A stretch of DNA of 64,000 bases from Heloderma charlesbogerti (Eukaryota > Chordata > Lepidosauria > Squamata > Helodermatidae). Shown in pieces: positions 11,676-22,290 of the stretch (the first letter of the stretch is position 1; every line of letters starts with the position of its first letter). The stretch covers positions 434,001-498,000 of the forward strand of contig JANEZZ010000467.1 in NCBI GenBank assembly GCA_026122225.1. The letters run 5' to 3'. The translations under genes and the position numbers were made by a program. The notes beneath the pieces were generated by a model that was not told where the DNA came from, ran no database searches, and worked only from the letters and a program-made list of their open reading frames with translations.

Positions 11676-12008
11676 CACAGCACATAGTGAAACTATGGAA
11701 TTCGCTTCCACAAGATGTAGTGATGGCCACCAATTTGGATGGCTTTAAAAGAGCGTAGACACATTCCTGGAGGAGAAGGCTATCAATGGCTACTAGTCCT
11801 GATGGCTATACGCTGCCTCCAGTATCAGAGGCAGTATGTCTAGGTACACCAGTTGCTGGAGAACATGGGCATGAGGATGCTGTTGCACTTGTGCCCTGCT
11901 CATGGGTTTCCCTCAGGCAGCCTGTTCATCAAACTGTGAACAGAACACTGGACTAGATGAACCCTTGGTCTGATCCAGCACAGCTCTTCTTATGTTCTTT
12001 ATGTTCTT
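11676..12008 (+). mobile_element. CR1-like LINE 3' UTR fragment, family G
   Basis: Contains TGGAATTCGCTTCCACAAGA, TTGGATGGCTTTAAAAGAGC, TATCAATGGCTACTAG, GGACTAGATGAACCCTTGGT and CAGCTCTTCTTATGTTC. This order matches 3' UTRs of CR1-clade LINEs as I know them in sauropsids. Non-coding. Related pieces at 34.9, 55.5 and (inverted) 29.3 kb. Confidence 0.5.
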
Positions 12009-12447
12009 ATTTGCCCCTTGCTGTCCAAGCCCTGTCATCCCCCACTCCTTCTGCAAATGCCTGCCTCTCTCCATCCTCTTTCCCAAGACTCTGCAGAAAG
12101 CAGAAAGGGCCAGCTGAGGGCTGAATTGTCTGTCAGAGGCAATGGAGTGGAGTTGTTTGATTGGACTCATTGGAATCTCAGCACAAAGGGGGCACAGCCC
12201 AACACCACTTCTGAAACTCACAAGCTGCCTCCTCTCATTCCCTCCCTCCGCCCCCAACACATCTTTTCATAGTGCTCTCGCTGGCAGACTAATCCCTTGA
12301 GACAGGCTCCCCTTCTTTCCCCCACCCACAGCACCTGATTATTCTAAAGCCTAATCTGTGGAGGCCTATTGATTAACCCTGTCTCAGCTGCACTGTCTGC
12401 ATTAGGGGGGAAGAGGGGGAGTCAGAACTCATCCTTCCCTTTAGATG
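12009..12447. other. Unannotated stretch
   Basis: No gene or recognised repeat. Confidence 0.5.
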
Positions 12448-12587
12448 GACTAGAGCAGGGGTCCCCAACAGTTTTGGATCCATGGGTACATCTGGGAATT
12501 TGAGGCCATGCTGTGGACACCAGAACAAAATACCTAATCACTGGATTGCCATTTTGGGGTCTACCTGTCACGTCTATGGGTCTTAGG

Positions 12588-13240
12588 TAGGGATGTACGA
12601 CACACTTACCTGGTTTTGTCCAGGGACATCCACGGTGGGGGGGAGGCGCTCCATCCCTCCCCCCAAAATCCTCAATGGAAGGGGAAGCAATCTGTTCCTC
12701 CCCCCCGGAAACCTGCCCGGCCGGCTCCACTCCGTGGCCAGGCCACAGAGCCACCAGCTGGGCCAACCCGCAGTGGGGCCTCCAACCGCTGCTGGGCTGG
12801 TGCGGACGCAAATGGCGTCCTGAGTAGGGGACGCCATTTGCGTCCCTATGGTAGCCCGTGATAGGCTACATAAATATTTATGTAGCCTATCACGGCTAAA
12901 GCAGGGATGCAAATGGCGTCCCCTACGCCATTTGCGTTCCCGCTTTAGCCGTGATAGGCTACGTAAATATTTATGTAGCCTATCATAAATATTTACGTAG
13001 CCTATCACGGGCTACCATAGGGACGCAAATGCCGTTCCCTACTCAGGACGCCATTTGCGTCCGCAGCAGCCTGGCAGCAGCCGGAGCTGCTGTCGCAGCC
13101 GCAGCCAGGCAGGCTCCGTTTCACGGGGCTTTCGTGGGGTGGAGGGGCGGGGGGCTCCATTCCACCACGGATTCCGAGGGGCCGAATTCACTGGAATTTG
13201 GCCCCCCTGGGATCTGTGGCAGAATTCTCTAACATCCCTA
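12588..13240. mobile_element. hAT-B MITE, copy 1, with palindromic core and target duplication
   Basis: Ends TAGGGATGT / ACATCCCTA (9-bp perfect inverted repeats) sit between perfect 8-bp direct repeats GTCTTAGG at 12580-12587 and 13241-13248: a hAT signature and a clean late insertion. The middle (about 12800-13065) folds into one long hairpin with arms of about 125 bp, centred near 12925. Within it, 12856-12895 is a perfect 40-bp palindrome. GACGCAAATGGCGTCC-type units recur. The flanking thirds are GC-rich and not palindromic. Non-autonomous: no transposase. Confidence 0.85.
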
Positions 13241-13248
13241 GTCTTAGG

Positions 13249-13800
13249 CTATGTCTTATTCAGCAAAAACATTTGTTTCTTGTCTCTTGGACACCTCAAT
13301 GTCTCTTTAATATGGGATTGCCTAATTCAGCTAATTGCTGGCGGTGTAATATAGCTAATGCTTCTTTTAAACACATGTGTTGGCAATATCCAGTAGTTGC
13401 TTCTTTTGGGGAGGAGGTTATTATACAGATAAATTTTGTACTGGACTATCTTTAATATTCACTGATGTACATGCTCTTTTAAATTATTTACCTGCTTCAG
13501 GGAAATTAACAAATGGTCAGCATAAATGGATTATCTGCACCCTTTTGAGAGCTAAAAGACTGATATTGCAAGATTGGAAGGATACACACTCACCTCCTAT
13601 AATGCAATGGATTGAGGACCTTACAGTGCTTTCAGTATTTGAATGGGTGGCATATAGACGCCACCTTCAAATGGATACTTATTTTGATATTTGGTCTGCT
13701 TTTATTGAAGCATATGTATAATTGCTAGAAAGTTGTATGCATTTCCTATGTATTCATTGCTATGGATATATACAAACCCCACCAAACAGAAATGAATTTA
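13249..13800 (+). mobile_element. L1-type LINE, 3' fragment
   Basis: The end of an L1 ORF2 is readable in two frames: NCWRCNIANASFKHMCWQYP (cysteine/histidine cluster CWRC...H typical of L1 ORF2 C-termini) up to about 13440, then after a frameshift KWIICTLLRAKRLILQDWKD and MQWIEDLTVLSVFEWVAYRR, ending at a stop at 13719-13721. An A/T-rich tail (13780-13815) follows. Only the C-terminus is left; it sits inside the hAT-A boundaries. Confidence 0.75.
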
Positions 13801-13916
13801 AATTTTTAAAAAGTTTTGCAGGTGCCCTTGGGTGCCACATTGAGGACCCCTTCACAGGTGTAACTGGAGGTGCCCGTGGGTGCCATGCCACCGTGTTGGG
13901 GACCCCTGGACTAGAG

Positions 13917-14504
13917 GGAAATGGGAAAGTCAGGGTGACAAGTCTCTTGGACTGCTGGGTTACGGAGAGGGCCTGGGTTCCTGAGTTGCTTGTGATGGGT
14001 ATAGAGCAAGGATGGAGAACTGGGTTGGTCCTGGGGGCTGGATTGCCTCCTGGTGCCAATCCGGGGGGGGCAGATGATGTCATGGGATGGGCCTTTCCCT
14101 CCAAAGCCCCTCCTGCTCCCTGAAGCAGTACCCCTAGATGTTGTCTATCCCTATTCTCCAGGCAGAGGGAGGCAAGGGGAGAGTGTTCCATGTTTCTCTC
14201 TGCACAGAGAAAGGAGCTAGCAGCCAGCTTCCTCTTCCTCTTTCTGTTGCTGGGAGGAGGGAGGAGCGAAATGGGCTGAGCTGTGGCCTTAAGGGGTGCT
14301 CCTTATTGTCATGGCACAGTCGCTCTCAACCCCTCTCCCTTCTCGGAGGGGGTGGGGCATTAGGGAGTGGATGGGGCTTCAAGGAGAGGAAGGGGCTTCA
14401 GGGAGGGGAACAATCTTCACCTGAGGTCCTGCAGACTGGAGGGGGTGGCCTAGGAGGCCAGATTCAGCCTGTGTGCCGGAGGTTCCCCATCCTTCATGTA
14501 GAAC
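13917..14504. other. Unannotated stretch
   Basis: G-rich DNA with no recognised gene or repeat. ORFs on both strands look like base-composition effects. Confidence 0.5.
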
Positions 14505-14740
14505 ATAATTATTTTATTAGATTTAAATACCCTGCCTTTCCAATAAGGAGCTTGTGGACCAACTGGTTCTCCCCATCCCCCGCCACTGAATCCTCATAAC
14601 AACCCTGTAAGGTAGGTTAGGCTGAGAGGCATTGTTTGTGACTGGCCCAAGGTCATCCAATGAGCTTCAAGTCTGAGTGGGGATTTGAACCTGGGTTTCC
14701 CCTGTCCTAGTCTGACACTCGAACCACCAGACTGTGCTGA
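14505..14740 (-). mobile_element. MIR-like SINE
   Basis: Reverse complement shows the MIR-like core: TCCTCATAACAACCCTGTAA, GGTAGGTTAGGCTGAGAGGC, CCCAAGGTCATCCAATGAGC, GGGGATTTGAACCTGGGTTT and the head end ACACTCGAACCACCAGACTG. Confidence 0.72.
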
Positions 14741-15564
14741 CTCCATGCATATTGTAGTGCTCAGTTAGGATGTGATTGGTGCTATGGACAAACCCATCAC
14801 TCCACATATATAAGCAGCCACCAATGTCTGGTTGGACCAGATGTGGAAGGGTCAATAACATAACCAAATGAAGAATTCCTCCCTCCAATCTAGTAAATTG
14901 TACAAGGATATACAAGCTGACTAGGGTACAGTGGGTGTGGAAATTCCTTAGATATTATCCCTAGCCACAAGGCAACCCTTGCAGTTCACCCCAGGACAAA
15001 AGGAGAATGCTTTTTTATATGGGGAGAAAGAAACACAAGCAATGCATGAGCCAGGGAAGGAGATGTACCAACCTGCCTTATCCAGCCGTTTGGGCAAAGG
15101 CAGGTTGATACAGGGCTTTCCCAATCCTACCCTCTTATTCTTTGTCATTTGTTTTCTTCCTAGTAAACGTTTGGGGTGTTTCCCCTTTAGCTTGAATGTG
15201 CTCTCTCTCTCTCTAATATAAAGAGTGGCCTTGTGTTGAATCAGCTAGCCAAACATTCCTGAACAAAAGGAACACATTCACAGAGCTGTATTGTATTGAA
15301 CAGTATTTCCCCTGACAGCACTTGCATCAGACTTCAGTAGGCCCAAGCCTGCCCGCCTGCCTGTTGCCATGGCCACCAGTCACTCGCCTCACTATGGCCT
15401 CTGACCAACCAGACATGTTTTCCCAGGTGGGTGCGGCATTTTTTAATGGGGCCCGCAATGGCTGTCTGCCATGTTAGATTACCCAAAACACAATAGGTTA
15501 CCCAGCATCAATGTTAGGTTGGGCATTGCATTTTGGGTCATCTAACATGGTGGATATCTGATGT
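14741..15564. other. Unannotated stretch
   Basis: No gene or confident repeat. A short CT run lies near 15200. Confidence 0.5.
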
Positions 15565-15680
15565 GTGGCTCTCCCAGATGTTGTTGGACTTCAACTCCCA
15601 TCAGACTCAGCCAGCATGGCCAGTGGTAAGGGATAATGGGAGTTCTAGCCCAACAACATCTGGAAGGCCAAATGTTCCCC
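15565..15680. repeat. Foldback MITE-like repeat, family B
   Basis: AGATGTTGTTGGACTTCAAC and the inverted CCCAACAACATCTGGAAGG flank CAGCCAGCATGGCCAGTGG. One of the cleaner copies. Confidence 0.68.
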
Positions 15681-15754
15681 CCATGAGAACGCCACCAAAT
15701 TTTAACTCAGGCCTTAGTCCATTTAATTCCTGACTTTAGGAACATTCCAGATCA

Positions 15755-15930
15755 GGCTCTTGGTACATCTAATCCAATATTGTCTGATTTGCAGAAGCTG
15801 TCCAGGGTCTCAGCAGAGGTCTTTCCCAGTCACTTGCTACTTGATCCTTTTAACTGGAGATGTCAGGAAGTGAAGCTGGGACCTTCCAGTTGCAACGTCT
15901 CTGCTCTACCCCTTAGCTATGGTCCTTCCA
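15755..15930 (-). mobile_element. tRNA-derived SINE, old copy
   Basis: On the + strand: GGTCTCAGCAGAGGTCTTTC, ACTTGCTACTTGATCC, AACTGGAGATGTCAGG, CTCTACCCCTTAGCTATGG, i.e. the reverse complement of the SINE body and mutated A and B boxes. Confidence 0.6.
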
Positions 15931-17704
15931 AAAGTGAACTGAGCCTAATTTTGCTGGATTAACACCATGGTTGCTGCACCTACCACCTGTCGGTTCATTT
16001 GAAACAGTCCATTTGAACAAGGACTAGATCCTGTGATCCATTTGAACAGCAATCTGCACAAGGTTTCACATTTTCCCATGTGGTGCAGGTGCCAGGTACA
16101 CTGGTTTAGGCACACCTTCATATGCTACTTGTGGACTTCCCAGAAGGGCCGGTCCTATTATTAGGCAGCGTGAGGTGACAGCTTCAGGTGGCAGATACTG
16201 GGGAGGCAGGGTACCAGTGAGGTGTTGGAGGGCAGAACTATCCCATTGCCAGTGCTGAAACAAGATTCGACTATCACTTTGGTAAGCTTAGCTTCTGTAT
16301 GTGGAATGGGGACCATTTGATCCTTTGCCTCAGGCAGCAAAGTAACTTGGGCTGTCCCAGCATCCAAATGGCCACTGTGAGAGAGGCATCTACAGTCAGG
16401 GCCAGAAATATTGGAACAAGGATAACTGTTTTGGCAGTTGGCCTCTGTACACCACTACATTGAAGTTGAAAGGAAACACACCCAGATGGGAGCGAAGTCA
16501 GGACTTTCAGCTGTAATTCAAGGGGTTTCACAAAAGTGGGGCACTAACCATTCAGGAAGTACAGCTGCCCTAATTGTTTTGGTAGCTGGAGTAGAAAACT
16601 CAAAAGCTCCTCCCACACAGACTAAAGAACATAAGGCACCATCCACTTTGTGCTCTTGCCCCGATCCTGTTCATTTTCAACATGCCTTGTGCAAGAGAAC
16701 TGCCTGTGGCCCGTGGGTCAGAGGCATCTGTCTTCTGCTCTGCTGTCCTTAATGATATCCAGAACCTATTGCCTGAGGCAACCTCCTCACCTTGCCTCGT
16801 GACAGGGCTGGCACATTCCATTCACTGCTGCCTCCCAGAGCGAACTACAATGTCTTGTCTCCAAAGATCCCACAGTGCCTGATCAAAGTGTGTATATAGA
16901 CAAACCATGAGAAGCTATTTCCCCACCCATCCCCAAGGGACTCGGTCTCCCAGCTTGGATCTAACTCCCCTCCTAGAAAATCCCTTATCTTCATTCCTTT
17001 TCTAATCCAATAATTCACCCCGTCCTTCCATGAATGTTCAGGCACAGAGTCAGCTCATGTACTGGATTTGACGCTCGGGAACCCAGGGAGTCCTGTCTCC
17101 TTGCCTCTCCCCCACCCCCCCGCTGTGTAACTCACTTGAAATTCCAGCTTCCCTGTCTTCTTCTCCCCATCCAGCTGCTCACTGAGTCATTTTCAGTTAA
17201 TCCAGCAGGAGACGTCTAGACCTGCCCTGCTCAAATCTTTTGCTGCTATTAAATCACTTGTTCAGGGTTGATGTTTTACCTGCTAGGGCCTGCACCAAGT
17301 GCCTGGGTGGCAGGAAATCTGAAAAGGAGCATTATGAGCGTAGACTCAGATCACAAGATCCTTCCACTTGTTTTGGAGACAGAGGCTGTCAACTAAATGT
17401 GGCATGGGAGATCCGTGATTTCATCTCCTGACAACTTTTTCTTTGTTTAAAAACAGCCAGAGAGGGGCAATTTAGATCAGGGCTGCAGTGCTGGGGGAGG
17501 AGGGAGGATTTGATGCTTTCCCCCATGTTGCTTCTCCAATTTAGGTTTCCTCCCTGGAAACTGCTGTTAGCTACTGGCAAGATGGGGTGGCGCAGGTGGG
17601 GGGAGATAAGTACCTTCATAATGATGGCTTCAGGGAGTATTTAAATTGGGGAAAGGATGCAGAGAAGAAAAGATTCAACCATCCCTTCTTCCAGCACCAC
17701 TACA
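15931..17704. other. Mostly unannotated; two family H repeat pieces
   Basis: About 16140-16345 (+) has GGGCCGGTCCTATTATTAGG and CAGCGTGAGGTGACAGCTTC. About 16740-16815 (-) has CTATTGCCTGAGGCAACCTC. Both match a repeat seen better at 21.3 and 43.9 kb. The rest holds nothing I recognise. Confidence 0.4.
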
Positions 17705-17790
17705 GCATATTTATGTATGTATTTATTTACATGTATGTACCACTTTATTAGCTAAAAAGCCATCAAAGCAGTGTACAACAAATTTTAGAA
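17705..17790 (-). repeat. LINE/SINE 3' tail fragment
   Basis: TATTTATGTATGTATTTATT then TGTACCACTTTATTAGC and CAAAGCAGTGTACAACA resemble the reverse complement of L2-type 3' tails. Old and short. Confidence 0.35.
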
Positions 17791-17915
17791 ATCGCCCCCC
17801 CGCATCCACCCCATGACTGCTTTTAAAATAGACTTTGGGATCTTCCATGTGTCACATTGATTTGATCTGCTTTCCTTTCACATACAGTCAGTTCCAAACT
17901 GTAGGTAGAACCTAG

Positions 17916-18702
17916 TAGGGATGTACGAAACTCACTTACCTTTTCGCGGAATTTTTTGCGGTGGGGGAGGAGGCGCTCCGTCCCTCCCTCTGGAATCCTC
18001 AAGGGGGGGGAGGTGATCTGGTCTTCCCCCCAGGAATCCTGCCTGGCTGGCTCTGCTCCGCGGCAGCTCCACAGAGCAGATTTCCGGATTTCCGGCTGCG
18101 GACGGGCTGCTGCAGACGCAAATGGCGGCCACCATTTGCGTCCAGCCAGGCTGCTGTGATGGCTATGTAAGTATTTACGTAGCCTATCACGGCAAGCCAA
18201 TCCCCCCCGCAAAAAACGGTGTACGCAAATGGCGGCGGGTATGGCGGCCGCCATTTGCGTTCCCTATTTTTCGCTGTTTTAGTCTACGTAAATATTTACG
18301 TAGGCTATTACGGCGAAAAAAAAGGAACGAAAATAGCGCCCACTACGCTATTTGCGGTCCCCTTCTTTTTCGCCGTAATAGCCTATGTAAATATTTACGT
18401 AGACTAAAATGGCAAAAAATAGGGAACGCAAATGGCGGCCGCTGTAGCCGCCGCCATTTGTGTACACCATTTTTTTTTTTAATTGGCTTGCCTATCACGG
18501 CAAAGACCAGGATGCAAATGGTGGCGGCAGCTGGTCGAAAGACCAGCCGCCGCCACTGCCATCTGGAACATCCACCCCAGGTAAGCCTCGTCCCGGGGGG
18601 AATCTGTGGGGGGGCAGGCCATTCCACCATGGATTTCGGGGGGCCGAATGCCAGTGCATTTGGCCTCACTGAAATCCGTGGCGGAATTCTCCGCCATCCC
18701 TA
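17916..18702. mobile_element. hAT-B MITE, copy 2, with very long palindrome
   Basis: Same family as 12588-13240: it starts TAGGGATGTACGA and ends CCATCCCTA, and both outer thirds match copy 1 (GAGGCGCTCC..TCCCTCC near the left, ATTCCACCA..GGATT near the right). The centre, about 18180-18500, is a hairpin with arms of about 155 bp around 18343. Each arm contains GCAAATGGCGGC units and TACGTAAATATTTACGTA palindromes. I find no intact 8-bp target duplication (GAACCTAG on the left, GGCTTCTT on the right), so this copy is either older or was moved. No transposase. Confidence 0.75.
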
Positions 18703-18860
18703 GGCTTCTTCCAACATGTAATTGCTCAAGTTCACATTTTTTTCTTTTCAGGTTAAATTAAACATTTCCCACTGATAATGCCCCCAAAGTTTACTTTTTG
18801 AAAGTGCGAGAGAAACACTGATCTGCCCACACAGGAGCCCAGCCTGGTTGGATCCAGACT

Positions 18861-18915
18861 TAAGGCGCAATCCTATGCATGTTTAGACAGAAAGAAGCCC
18901 TACAACTTCCAATAT
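18861..18915 (+). repeat. Single arm of GCAATCCTA hairpin MITE
   Basis: GCGCAATCCTATGCATGTTT then AGACAGAAAGAAGCCCTACA matches one arm of 10687-10793. The opposite arm is missing. Confidence 0.55.
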
Positions 18916-18969
18916 TCTCCAGCTAGCACTGAAGAACCATTCTGGATCCAACCCCAGGAGTAGGGAGTC

Positions 18970-19090
18970 TGTGACACTCTAGATGTTGTTGGACTCTCAA
19001 CTCCCATCAGCCCCAGCCAGCATGGCCAATGATCAGGGATAATGGGCATGGTAGTCCAACAACATCTGGAGCACCACAGGTTCCCCATCC
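18970..19090. repeat. Foldback MITE-like repeat, family B
   Basis: CTAGATGTTGTTGGACTCTC and the inverted TAGTCCAACAACATCTGGAG flank CCCCAGCCAGCATGGCC. Confidence 0.68.
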
Positions 19091-19195
19091 TTGGAGTAGA
19101 CTCATTGAAACAATGGCTTGGTAAACAAAGTGGTGTTCATTAACAGCTCCATTGCCCAACCAGGAGCATTACTAGGTACTTAAAAGACTGGGAAG

Positions 19196-19290
19196 CCAGG
19201 CCCACAGGACACAAATCTGCATAAAATTTGCATACGTTGCTTTATATCTATATATGCAAAGTTAGAAATAATGACTAGGATTTAGTTAAA
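19196..19290 (+). repeat. Family D repeat, partial
   Basis: AATCTGCATAAAATTTGCAT and TATATGCAAAGTTAGAAATA match the A/T-rich end of the family D repeat (compare 9240-9310), inverted in order. Confidence 0.4.
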
Positions 19291-19797
19291 TTTTGATAGG
19301 AGGCAAAGCCAGCCAATTAATTTTTCATCTGGGTAATCTCAAATAAAATACATCCTTCAGTTAATTTGCAACCTGACCCAGATCATCCGAAACCAATGGA
19401 AAAAAGTCCTCCCACCCCACTCCCAAGCTTCATTGCCATGCAGGTGAAAATGGAGTGGGTGGGCACTGCAGCATATGGAAAGGGGAGAGTTAACCCTTCC
19501 CTCCCCAGCTGCAATCTCCCTTGAAAATTACCCCTTGCATGGCAATTAAGCTGAAAAAAATGACAATTTTCCATTGGCACCAATAGACACAAAGGGCTCT
19601 GAAGAATAGATCCAGGGCCCTGGGAAATACATTTGGGGCCAGGGTGCAGCAACACCCATGTGCCCAACCTGTCTTACCGTTAGGAAATATGTCATAGGAA
19701 CATATGACTGGCCTCTCAGGATCTGACCAGTGTTCTGTCTCTATCAGTGGCCAGACAGATGTCAATGGAAAGCTTGTAAGGAGGGGATGTTGGGTAG

Positions 19798-20372
19798 TGT
19801 CAGGAGTGCTTCTGAGCGCAGGGAGTGAGAGAGTAGTTCAGATTCTGAAGAAGAACTGCCAGACATGGGGGAGATATGTTCCCAGGCTAGTCCAGCCATG
19901 GCTAGGCTGGCTCCTCAGGTTTCAAAGGTCCAGCTGGAGGAGGAAGGTCCCTCTTCACCCCCACCCCACCCCGTGAGAGACCATGAACAGGGAGAGCCAG
20001 GGTTTGGGGAATTTGAATTAATAGATGCAAGGCGCAGACGCAGAGCCAAGAGGGAGATGGCCGGGGCAGAACTTAGAAGGAGTACCCAATTGGCCCTGTG
20101 TGAACAGCAGCACTTAGAAGCAGAGAGAGAGAGAGAGAGAGAGAGCTCCCAATGCCCCTTAAGTTAGGCTAGTGAGACTGCCTTTCTTTCAAACGGTGGG
20201 CAACTTTCGTAACTACCTTTTGAACCCCCTGAACGCATTTCCTTGCAGACTGAGAGTCACTGAGAATTTGTATGACCCTTTGTGGTAATGGATTAAAAGC
20301 TGTGGATTGAAGCCTCTTGTCTGTGTTTGATTCAGCGTTTGAAGTTCAGTGTGGGTAAAAGGAATCCTGACA
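19798..20372 (+). mobile_element. Probable LTR of a Ty3/gypsy-like retroelement
   Basis: 575 bp bounded by TGTCAGGA at 19798 and TCCTGACA at 20365-20372, an 8-bp inverted pair that starts TG and ends CA as LTRs do. A (GA)n run lies at 20127-20146. Coding-like sequence follows directly (20373 on), suggesting a 5' LTR with a stub of internal region. I find no second LTR in the window. Assignment to Ty3/gypsy is from the general look of the ends and is uncertain. The short ORF inside (19865-20167) does not resemble a known protein. Confidence 0.5.
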
Positions 20373-20635
20373 GGTAGAGATATCCCCTTCTGTTTGTCCC
20401 CCAGTATCTGGCACTCAGAGACCTATTGCCCCTGAATATGGATGTTCCTGTTTTAGCTATCACAAGGCTAGATGCTGCGGATAGACCTATTTGTTTAGTT
20501 TGATCCTTTGTTAAAGCCAATGATAAGCTGTTCCCATCTTGTGACACTGCATATGTTAATCATGCTCTGGATAAAGAAACTCTTCCTTCAGTCTGCCCTG
20601 AACCTGCTGGGCTGGTATTAGAAGAGAAATGACTC
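20373..20635 (+). pseudogene. Possible retroelement internal-region remnant
   Basis: Immediately after the LTR-like end, one frame reads through MDVPVLAITRLDAADRPICL, a TGA, then FVKANDKLFPSCDTAYVNHA and further to a second TGA at about 20632. It has protein-like composition but no motif I can name. It could be a piece of gag, or a chance reading. Confidence 0.3.
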
Positions 20636-20639
20636 TCCC

Positions 20640-21120
20640 CCAAGTCTCTCCAGTCGTTCATAATATTCTATATCTGTATCTTGTCACTCCTAATTGTCTC
20701 CCCTGGAAAGAAAAAAAAAAGCCGCAATGCTTAGCCTTTCCTCCTTGGGAAGGTACTCATCTCATTTGTCCCTTTTATTCGCCTTCTCCACCATCCTTTT
20801 TGTGACTAGAACTGTATGCAATATTCCAAATGTGTGGACATCATCCATAATAAGATGGTTGATGCGGATACTCAACCTGAATCAACTCCTGTGCACTGTG
20901 AGCCCTTGCATTGCTTCTTGGCCCTTCCCTTAATGTTTCTGTCTTCTTGTATACAGCAGTCTCTCCAACTCTTAAGAGAATCATTGCCCATCCATCTTCT
21001 CCTTGATCTTCTTTACGCGAGGCTACACCTGTGCAATTCCTTTGGCTTTTTCCCCTCTGTTAATCACGCATTCCAAACCAGTAATCATCTGTGTTGATCT
21101 CTTCTGAATCCTTGCCAGTG
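20640..21120 (-). mobile_element. CR1-like LINE 3' region, old
   Basis: On the + strand the order TTCATAATATTCTATATC, CTTCTCCACCATCC, TGTGACTAGAACTGTATGCA, ATTCCAAATGTGTGG resembles the reverse complement of the non-coding 3' part of CR1-clade LINEs of sauropsids. No ORF. Assignment rests on recall only. Confidence 0.35.
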
Positions 21121-21296
21121 TATAAGGGTCAAATTAGATGTGACGCGGAAAATCCATAAACAGGATCTCTTCCTTGTCTTTTTTTTTTTTTAATTAAAAA
21201 GTAGCCAAGCTGCAGAGGTTCCATACTGCTGGTGTCAGAGAAATGCATGGACGTCAGATGAAATGCCAATGGCTCCCTTCATTTTATCCAAATCTT

Positions 21297-21560
21297 GGGT
21301 CAGGGCTAGCCTTACCATTAGGTAGAATGAGGCGGCCCTCTCAGGCAGCTGATTTTGGGAGACATGAAACGTCAGTAAACTGTCATTTTTGCATTTTTAC
21401 TTCCAGGGAGAGGCGTGGGTGGGATTTTCTGTCTCAGGTGCCAACATAATTTGGCTGGCCTTGGGTAGTATGCCCTTAACTTGCGGGAGGGAGTGTGTCC
21501 CTGTTTGTTCTCCACCTCATGGAGCAAAATGTCTTTGGCCAGCCCTGACATCTGAGGGCT
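21297..21560 (+). repeat. Family H interspersed repeat
   Basis: GGGCTAGCCTTACCATTAGG, GAATGAGGCGGCC, AACTGTCATTTTTGC, TTTTTACTTCCAGGGAGAGG. It matches the inverted copy at 43855-44003 over about 150 bp. Class unknown. Confidence 0.5.
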
Positions 21561-21694
21561 CCAAACTGTGCCCACATCAGGGTGCTCACATCTTGCGGTG
21601 CATGGATAACAGTGTAAAAATGGTTATTCAGGCTCACAACACAACTCCCTCACCGTATGCATGAAGATAATATGTTTAACCCCCTCTACCACAG

Positions 21695-21985
21695 ATTCCC
21701 ATGACATTCTGGCTTAGAAAACTATTATTTAGGATACTTGTAGCTTTCCCTTTGTGCTTGTTAAGGGCCCTCAAGGCAACTCACCACATAAAACCACCCA
21801 GACAATATAATAAAAATAACAATACAATCTGCATCTCAAAACATCATAAAATGCAATAAAAATTCAGCGGCAAAAGAACCATTAAAAAAAATCATTTGCA
21901 CCAGGGGAGCAGAAATACCACATAAGCCCCTAAGGCCTAGAGGAAGTCCTTGTGCCTTAATGATACCATCTGTAGGTCAGGTTCA
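21695..21985 (-). mobile_element. L2-like 3' relic
   Basis: GTTAAGGGCCCTCAAGGCAA, ATAAAACCACCCAGACAATA, ATAATAAAAATAACAATACA resembles the reverse complement of an L2 3' UTR followed by diverged coding sequence. Weakly supported. Confidence 0.4.
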
Positions 21986-22290
21986 AATCACAAGAGTTGG
22001 AACAGAGGCAGTTTGGGTGGCTATCCTGCACTCCCCATTATGGGCCTCCCTCCCACTATAGCTCTTTATTCTTCCTTTCCCGCATTATGAAACTGTCTAA
22101 ACATGAACAACTGTTGGTGTTGAGGGTGGAATTTGGCGCTCAAGGTTAAGTCAGGAAAGGGTGGGTTAACTTCAGTTTGATTCTTTTCTACTGGTGGTGT
22201 TTGTTATTGCTACTTTTGCTACCTTTTGAATGGGGTTGTGTGCTTGTGTGTGAATATACACCATGCCATCTGCACAGATCCAGTGTGTAG

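Larger units (their letters stand above)
12448..13916. mobile_element. hAT-A transposon (composite) with 8-bp target duplication
   Basis: Perfect 15-bp terminal inverted repeats, CAGGGGTCCCCAACA at 12456-12470 and its complement at 13894-13908, are flanked by the perfect 8-bp direct repeat GACTAGAG (12448-12455 and 13909-13916). An 8-bp duplication with CAGGG-type ends is diagnostic of the hAT superfamily. No transposase remains. Inside lie an L1 3' fragment (about 13249-13800) and a second hAT element (12588-13240), so most of its 1453 bp is secondary insertion. Confidence 0.82.

Noticed and set aside
17916..18702. An 8-bp target duplication for the second hAT-B copy
   Set aside because: Flanks GAACCTAG and GGCTTCTT do not match; claiming one would need several assumed mutations.
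19865..20167. 100-codon ORF with an acidic/basic stretch and a (GA)n-encoded RERERERE tail
   Set aside because: Sits within the LTR-like element and part of it is translated microsatellite. No homology recognised.
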